Of a stretch of DNA of 64,000 bases, positions 60,943-64,000 are shown one piece after another. A program made the translations under genes and the position numbers. The DNA comes from Acidobacteriota bacterium (GTDB lineage Bacteria; Acidobacteriota; Terriglobia; Acidiferrales; UBA7541). The notes beneath the pieces were generated by a model. The model did no database searches. It saw nothing but the letters and a program-made list of their open reading frames with translations, and was not told the DNA's origin. Location: contig JABCZF010000001.1 in assembly GCA_013289825.1 (NCBI GenBank), positions 124,001 to 188,000 on the forward strand, written 5' to 3'. Each line of letters begins with the position of its first letter. Positions within the stretch are counted from its first letter, which is position 1.

Positions 60943-61979
60943 CGGGTGCTCCCGGTCGCGATGAGCCGTTCGCCTCGGCTGGCCTCGTGAATCCGCGCTT
61001 CGCTGATCAAATAGTCTGCCAGCCGCGAATACGGATTGAAGCCAATCATGCGCTCCGGGTCGGAGACAAAATTCGAAAGCGCGTTAACGTCGTAATACAG
61101 CAGCCTCCCGGTCCGGTCATCCATGACGTACTCGATGCCGCCGACTTCGATGCCGGCAACATCCATGATGCGCTCCACCTCGTCAATGATTTGCCTCGGC
61201 GGTTCGTAAGCTTCCACGGTGAGCCCCGACTTCGGCGCATCCATCGGGCAAGCCAATCGTGTGAGTTCCTCACCCTTCGTGTTTTTGCAAATGTCCGCCG
61301 GGCACAGATCGAAAGTGTCGCCGGTAATGTGAATCTGAATCGCGTAAAGATATTCGCCGCCGAGAACTTCCACTCGCGTGATCACGCCGTCGCGCGCCGT
61401 GAAGAATTCCTGTACGAGCGCGGTGTTGTCGATTCCAAACGACAAGCTATTCCGCTCGACGGCGGCTCGCAATTCGTCCGGCGAACTGAACCTCTTTATC
61501 CCGGCTCCACTGCCGCCGATGTTCGGCTTGATGATCAACGGATACCCGATGGCTTCGGCGGCGCGCAAAGCCTCGGAGGGATGGTTGATCACCCGCGCTT
61601 TGGGATATTCGAAGCCGAGCGCCTCGAGCACCGTCAACTGCAAAGCTTTGGAAATTTCATGAGTGAAAGCCCGAGAGCCATTCACCACCCGAACACCTTT
61701 TTCTTCCAAATGCGAAAGGTAGTTGAGCGTGTAAAAGATCCCGTGCCCAACGCCGCGCTGCCAAGCCGAGGGGCTCATGCGATTGAAGAGCAGCGAATAC
61801 TCGCGCTCCTTGGCCGCGACATCGTACTGATGATTCCGCGCGTCCACCTTGACCCAGGGAACGCCCCGCGCGTCGAGTTGCTCAAACAGCGGACGAAACC
61901 AATGCTGTTGCTCGTAGTAGATGGCGATCGGTTTCCCCGCTCCGGGCTCCTTGCCGTTTCCGCTTGCCGCGTTGCTCAT
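60939..61979 (-). CDS. RimK-type ATP-grasp ligase
   Basis: A 346-residue ATP-grasp enzyme. N-terminal pre-ATP-grasp domain (PIAIYYEQQHWFRPLFEQLD), then NGSRAFTHEISKALQLTVLE, the nucleotide loop YPLIIKPNIGGSGAGIKRF with Lys151, IDNTALVQEFFTARDGVITR and the metal site GGIEYVMDDRTGRLLYYDVN. RimK relatives form an amide or ester from a carboxylate via an acyl phosphate. GAGGAG lies before the ATG. A terminator (62015-62037) separates it from the Cys-rich peptide gene upstream. An insert carrying LCPADICKN and LACPMDAP is unusual. Substrate unknown; the neighbouring peptide is the obvious candidate. Confidence 0.85.
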   Translation of the reverse strand: MSNAASGNGKEPGAGKPIAIYYEQQHWFRPLFEQLDARGVPWVKVDARNHQYDVAAKEREYSLLFNRMSPSAWQRGVGHGIFYTLNYLSHLEEKGVRVVNGSRAFTHEISKALQLTVLEALGFEYPKARVINHPSEALRAAEAIGYPLIIKPNIGGSGAGIKRFSSPDELRAAVERNSLSFGIDNTALVQEFFTARDGVITRVEVLGGEYLYAIQIHITGDTFDLCPADICKNTKGEELTRLACPMDAPKSGLTVEAYEPPRQIIDEVERIMDVAGIEVGGIEYVMDDRTGRLLYYDVNALSNFVSDPERMIGFNPYSRLADYLISEARIHEASRGERLIATGSTR

Positions 61980-62007
61980 GGCACTGTGCTCCTCATTCGC
62001 TTAACAA

Positions 62008-62037
62008 TAAAAAAGGGCCGCTTATTCCGAGCGGCCC
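62008..62037 (-). terminator. Intrinsic terminator / attenuator between peptide gene and ATP-grasp gene
   Basis: Perfect 8-bp GC stem (GGGCCGCT / AGCGGCCC, 62015-62037) with a 7-base loop, followed on the minus strand by TTTTTTATTG. It starts 27 bases after the peptide stop and lies 29 bases before the ATP-grasp ATG. As in many RiPP operons it would give far more precursor than enzyme mRNA. Confidence 0.8.
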
Positions 62038-62064
62038 AGGATTCCCTTTAGGTTTAGACTTGCG

Positions 62065-62196
62065 CTAGACCGAAGGACCACCCATGCCGCTTGCAGGTGT
62101 ACACATACAAACGCAGCATGGGCACGCGCAGGCCTGCCCGCAGCCGCAAATACCCTGCGTGGCACGCGAAGACCCGGTGGGGATCGCTTCTTTCAC
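62065..62196 (-). CDS. Cysteine-rich peptide, candidate RiPP precursor (43 residues)
   Basis: A GTG-started frame of 43 codons. Residues 1-14 (VKEAIPTGSSRATQ) look like a leader with charged residues and no Cys. Residues 17-32 read CGCGQACACPCCVCMC, eight cysteines in sixteen positions; the end (33-43) is TPASGMGGPSV. GTG lies 9 bases after a TATACT box and 28 bases after the trmD stop. Downstream are a terminator, an ATP-grasp ligase and a sulfur-type monooxygenase. Two readings: a precursor whose cysteines or carboxylate are modified by these enzymes, or a metallothionein-like metal binder (CxC pattern). The longer open frame reaching into trmD is unlikely as the true start. Confidence 0.6.
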   Translation of the reverse strand: MKEAIPTGSSRATQGICGCGQACACPCCVCMCTPASGMGGPSV

Positions 62197-62205
62197 AGAA
62201 ACCCC

Positions 62206-62211
62206 AGTATA
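62206..62211 (-). promoter_or_regulatory. -10 box of the Cys-rich peptide gene
   Basis: TATACT (5 of 6 to consensus) on the minus strand, in the gap after trmD. The predicted transcription start is within a few bases of the GTG, implying a leaderless or very short 5' end. A weak TTGCGC lies 16 bases upstream. Confidence 0.5.
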
Positions 62212-62224
62212 CCGCGGGCCAATT

Positions 62225-63013
62225 TCAGCGCAACAACAAATCCGGCCGGTTACGCTGGGTCTTCTCCAAAGCGGCGGCGCGCCGCCAATTCGCAACTTCC
62301 GCGTGATTGCCGCCAATCAAAACCTCGGGCACCTTCCAACCGCGAAAATCGGCTGGACGCGTGTAATGCGGAAAATCCAAAAGGGTGCGGGCCTCGATTC
62401 GTGATCCATCGCCAGTAGGGGTGGAACTTACCGCGGCCTCCGCTCGTCCTGCGAAATGCCGCACTTCGCTGAAGGACTCATTTTTTGAAGACGCTTCATT
62501 ACCCAGCGCGCCCGGAATGAGGCGTGTAACGGCATCGATGACCAGCATCGCTGGAAGTTCCCCTCCACTAAGCACATAGTCCCCCACGGAAATTTCCTCC
62601 GTAGCGAGATGATCGGCGACGCGCTCGTCGACTCCCTCGTATCGTCCGCAAAGAAAGACAAGGCGGTCGATGTGCGCATACCGTCGCGCGGTTTCCTGCC
62701 GAAAAAGTTTCCCCGCCGCGGACATCAAAACAATGGCCGTCTTCGGAGCGAGCGCTGAAGGCTGCTCCGCGCTTCCCAAGTTGCGACCGAGAATCGCTTC
62801 GGCCGCCTCGAAGAGCGGCTCAGGCTTGAGCACCATCCCCTCGCCGCCGCCAAACGGCCGATCATCGACGCTGCGGTGACGATCCTGGGTGAACACACGT
62901 AAGTCCTGCACCTGGACCTCGACGAGGCCGGTCTCGCGAGCCCGCCGCAAAATGCCGTGATCCAGCGGCCCGGCAAAAAATTCTGGAAAAATGGTAATCA
63001 GATCGAAGCGCAT
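62225..63013 (-). CDS. trmD: tRNA (guanine-37-N1)-methyltransferase
   Basis: Methylates G37 next to the anticodon, preventing frameshifts; uses S-adenosylmethionine in a trefoil knot. The 262-residue protein has [40 protein letters not shown], knot motifs [15 protein letters not shown] and [20 protein letters not shown], and the C-terminal [21 protein letters not shown] 25-residue insert (about 190-215) precedes that. The usual partners rpsP, rimM and rplS are not adjacent. Confidence 0.95.
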   Translation of the reverse strand: MRFDLITIFPEFFAGPLDHGILRRARETGLVEVQVQDLRVFTQDRHRSVDDRPFGGGEGMVLKPEPLFEAAEAILGRNLGSAEQPSALAPKTAIVLMSAAGKLFRQETARRYAHIDRLVFLCGRYEGVDERVADHLATEEISVGDYVLSGGELPAMLVIDAVTRLIPGALGNEASSKNESFSEVRHFAGRAEAAVSSTPTGDGSRIEARTLLDFPHYTRPADFRGWKVPEVLIGGNHAEVANWRRAAALEKTQRNRPDLLLR

Positions 63014-63236
63014 CGCTCCTGCTAGTCTAACGTACCCGGGGCCCCGAGGGACATCGCCAGCAATCCCAACGCCGGTTCCTTGCCCTAATCCTGTCCTTCT
63101 GAACAGCTTGCATCGAGGCCCCTGTGAGCCCTAGTCTTGCTTGCAAGCAGGACGCTCTCCAGTCCAAAGCGGCCCGTTTTTCACAGCTTTCTCTCTACAC
63201 ACCTCGCTGCGAGTCGCATATCTGGAGGTTTTCAGG

Positions 63237-64000
63237 ATGGCCCGTAGGAACGCGACAAAGTCGATCACCGGCTGTTTTGTTGGCCTTCTTCTGGCGTTAC
63301 TCCAGGCGGGATGCGGTGGCTACTCGAGCGGCGGCGGGAACGGCGGAGGCGGTGGATCCAATCCGCCATCCGCTCCGACGGGGTTGACGGCGTCGGCCGC
63401 CAACGCCCAGGTCAATCTGACCTGGAATGCGAGCTCCGGCGCGACGGCTTACTACGTAAAGCGCTCGACAACCAGCGGCGGTCCTTACGCACAAATAGCC
63501 ACTCCCACAGCGACGAGCTATGCCGACAACAGCGTGACCAACGGGACGAAATACTACTACGTCGTCTCGGCTTACAACTCCTACGGCCAAAGCGCGAATT
63601 CTGCCGAAGTCAACGCCACACCAATGGCGCCTCCTCCTCCTGCCGCCCCGGCCGGTCTCGAAGCACTAGCGGGAAACACGCAAGTGAGCCTCACCTGGAC
63701 CGCCAGCGCCGGCGCGACGAGCTATCACCTCAAGCGCAGCACGACGAACGGCGGGCCGTACACGCAAGTTTCGGCACCGACCGCGGCAAACTTCACCGAT
63801 ACAGGCCTCATCAACAGTACGATCTACTATTACGTTGTTTCCGCGCTAAACTCTGCGGGCGAAAGCGCCAATTCTTCTCAAGCAAGTGCCACACCTGCGG
63901 CCCCGGCCACACCACCACCCGCACCAGCCGGACTCGGAGCCATCGCCGGGAATGCTGAAGTGATCCTCACTTGGACGGCCAGCGCGGGAGCCACAAGCTA
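63237..64000 (+). CDS. Lipoprotein with fibronectin type III repeats (partial)
   Basis: Open to the right edge (254 codons seen). It has a lipoprotein signal: hydrophobic residues 14-24 and lipobox LQAGC with Cys26 as the acylated residue. A Gly/Ser-rich linker follows, then three fibronectin III domains at about 44-129, 136-220 and from 230. Each begins APxGL and contains an LTW(T/N)AS core, and the first two contain VKRSTT- or LKRSTT-type strands. Proline-rich spacers separate them. GGAGG precedes the ATG. Such repeats place a C-terminal domain, not in view, away from the cell surface. Confidence 0.88.
   Translation, partial: MARRNATKSITGCFVGLLLALLQAGCGGYSSGGGNGGGGGSNPPSAPTGLTASAANAQVNLTWNASSGATAYYVKRSTTSGGPYAQIATPTATSYADNSVTNGTKYYYVVSAYNSYGQSANSAEVNATPMAPPPPAAPAGLEALAGNTQVSLTWTASAGATSYHLKRSTTNGGPYTQVSAPTAANFTDTGLINSTIYYYVVSALNSAGESANSSQASATPAAPATPPPAPAGLGAIAGNAEVILTWTASAGATS

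Noticed and set aside
1..64000. CRISPR array, prophage, intact insertion sequence, rRNA
   Set aside because: No regularly spaced repeats, phage structural genes, transposase or ribosomal RNA sequence found on either strand.

Overview
The window looks like part of an Acidobacteriota chromosome (class Acidobacteriia or a close relative). This rests on gene families rather than on any rRNA: an Oar-type TonB-dependent receptor with an N-terminal carboxypeptidase-regulatory domain (1-2255), a PadR regulator followed by two large ADOP-type ABC permeases (49880-55643), a zinc-finger/DUF4349 anti-sigma factor behind an ECF sigma gene, and several ArsR/SRPBCC/DinB/DUF899-type genes. Base composition is GC-rich, except for a clearly AT-richer patch near 58.9-59.4 kb. 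No rRNA, tRNA, CRISPR array or intact insertion sequence was seen.

Layout. 0-4.1 kb: TonB receptor (cut by the left edge), then a three-gene minus-strand group ending in a MEMO-family gene. 4.2-6.8 kb: small membrane protein, methylmalonyl-CoA mutase catalytic subunit, Maf. 7.0-11.3 kb: ankyrin protein, TatA, SelB. 11.4-18.5 kb: pyrimidine region, with pyrD-rlpA-pyrF on minus and pyrR-pyrB-pyrC on plus; a PyrR-binding hairpin precedes pyrR. 18.5-26.8 kb: CREST hydrolase, thiD, glutamate dehydrogenase, serS, a VOC/MarR pair sharing a dyad operator. 26.9-34.7 kb: PilZ protein, a 1.3 kb gene-free stretch with strong hairpins, ECF sigma/anti-sigma pair, then a leaderless arsR heading a probable six-gene operon. 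34.8-49.9 kb: glmM, PerM-like transporter, S1/P1 nuclease, cytochrome c with an outer-membrane protein, thiE, a large TPR protein, an AlgI/AlgJ-like acylation pair, GH27 alpha-galactosidase, rnhB. 49.9-58.0 kb: the PadR/ADOP operon and a divergent S9 peptidase. 58.1-63.0 kb: rplS and trmD, usually neighbours, separated by 3.7 kb of accessory DNA. 63.2 kb to the end: a fibronectin type III lipoprotein cut by the right edge.

The most interesting locus is 59899-62211. A 43-residue peptide gene with eight cysteines in its second half has its own -10-like box just after trmD. It is followed by a strong intrinsic terminator, then by an ATP-grasp ligase of the RimK type and an FMN-dependent monooxygenase of the SsuD/SfnG (sulfur-compound) type that overlaps it by 4 bases. 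This is the architecture of a ribosomal-peptide (RiPP) operon: precursor, attenuator, modifying enzymes. The same locus could instead encode a metallothionein-like peptide with unrelated enzymes. A VOC protein gene converges on it, and a decayed nuclease-like fragment and a possible small RNA lie beside it. I know of no described system with exactly this combination, but no database search was possible.
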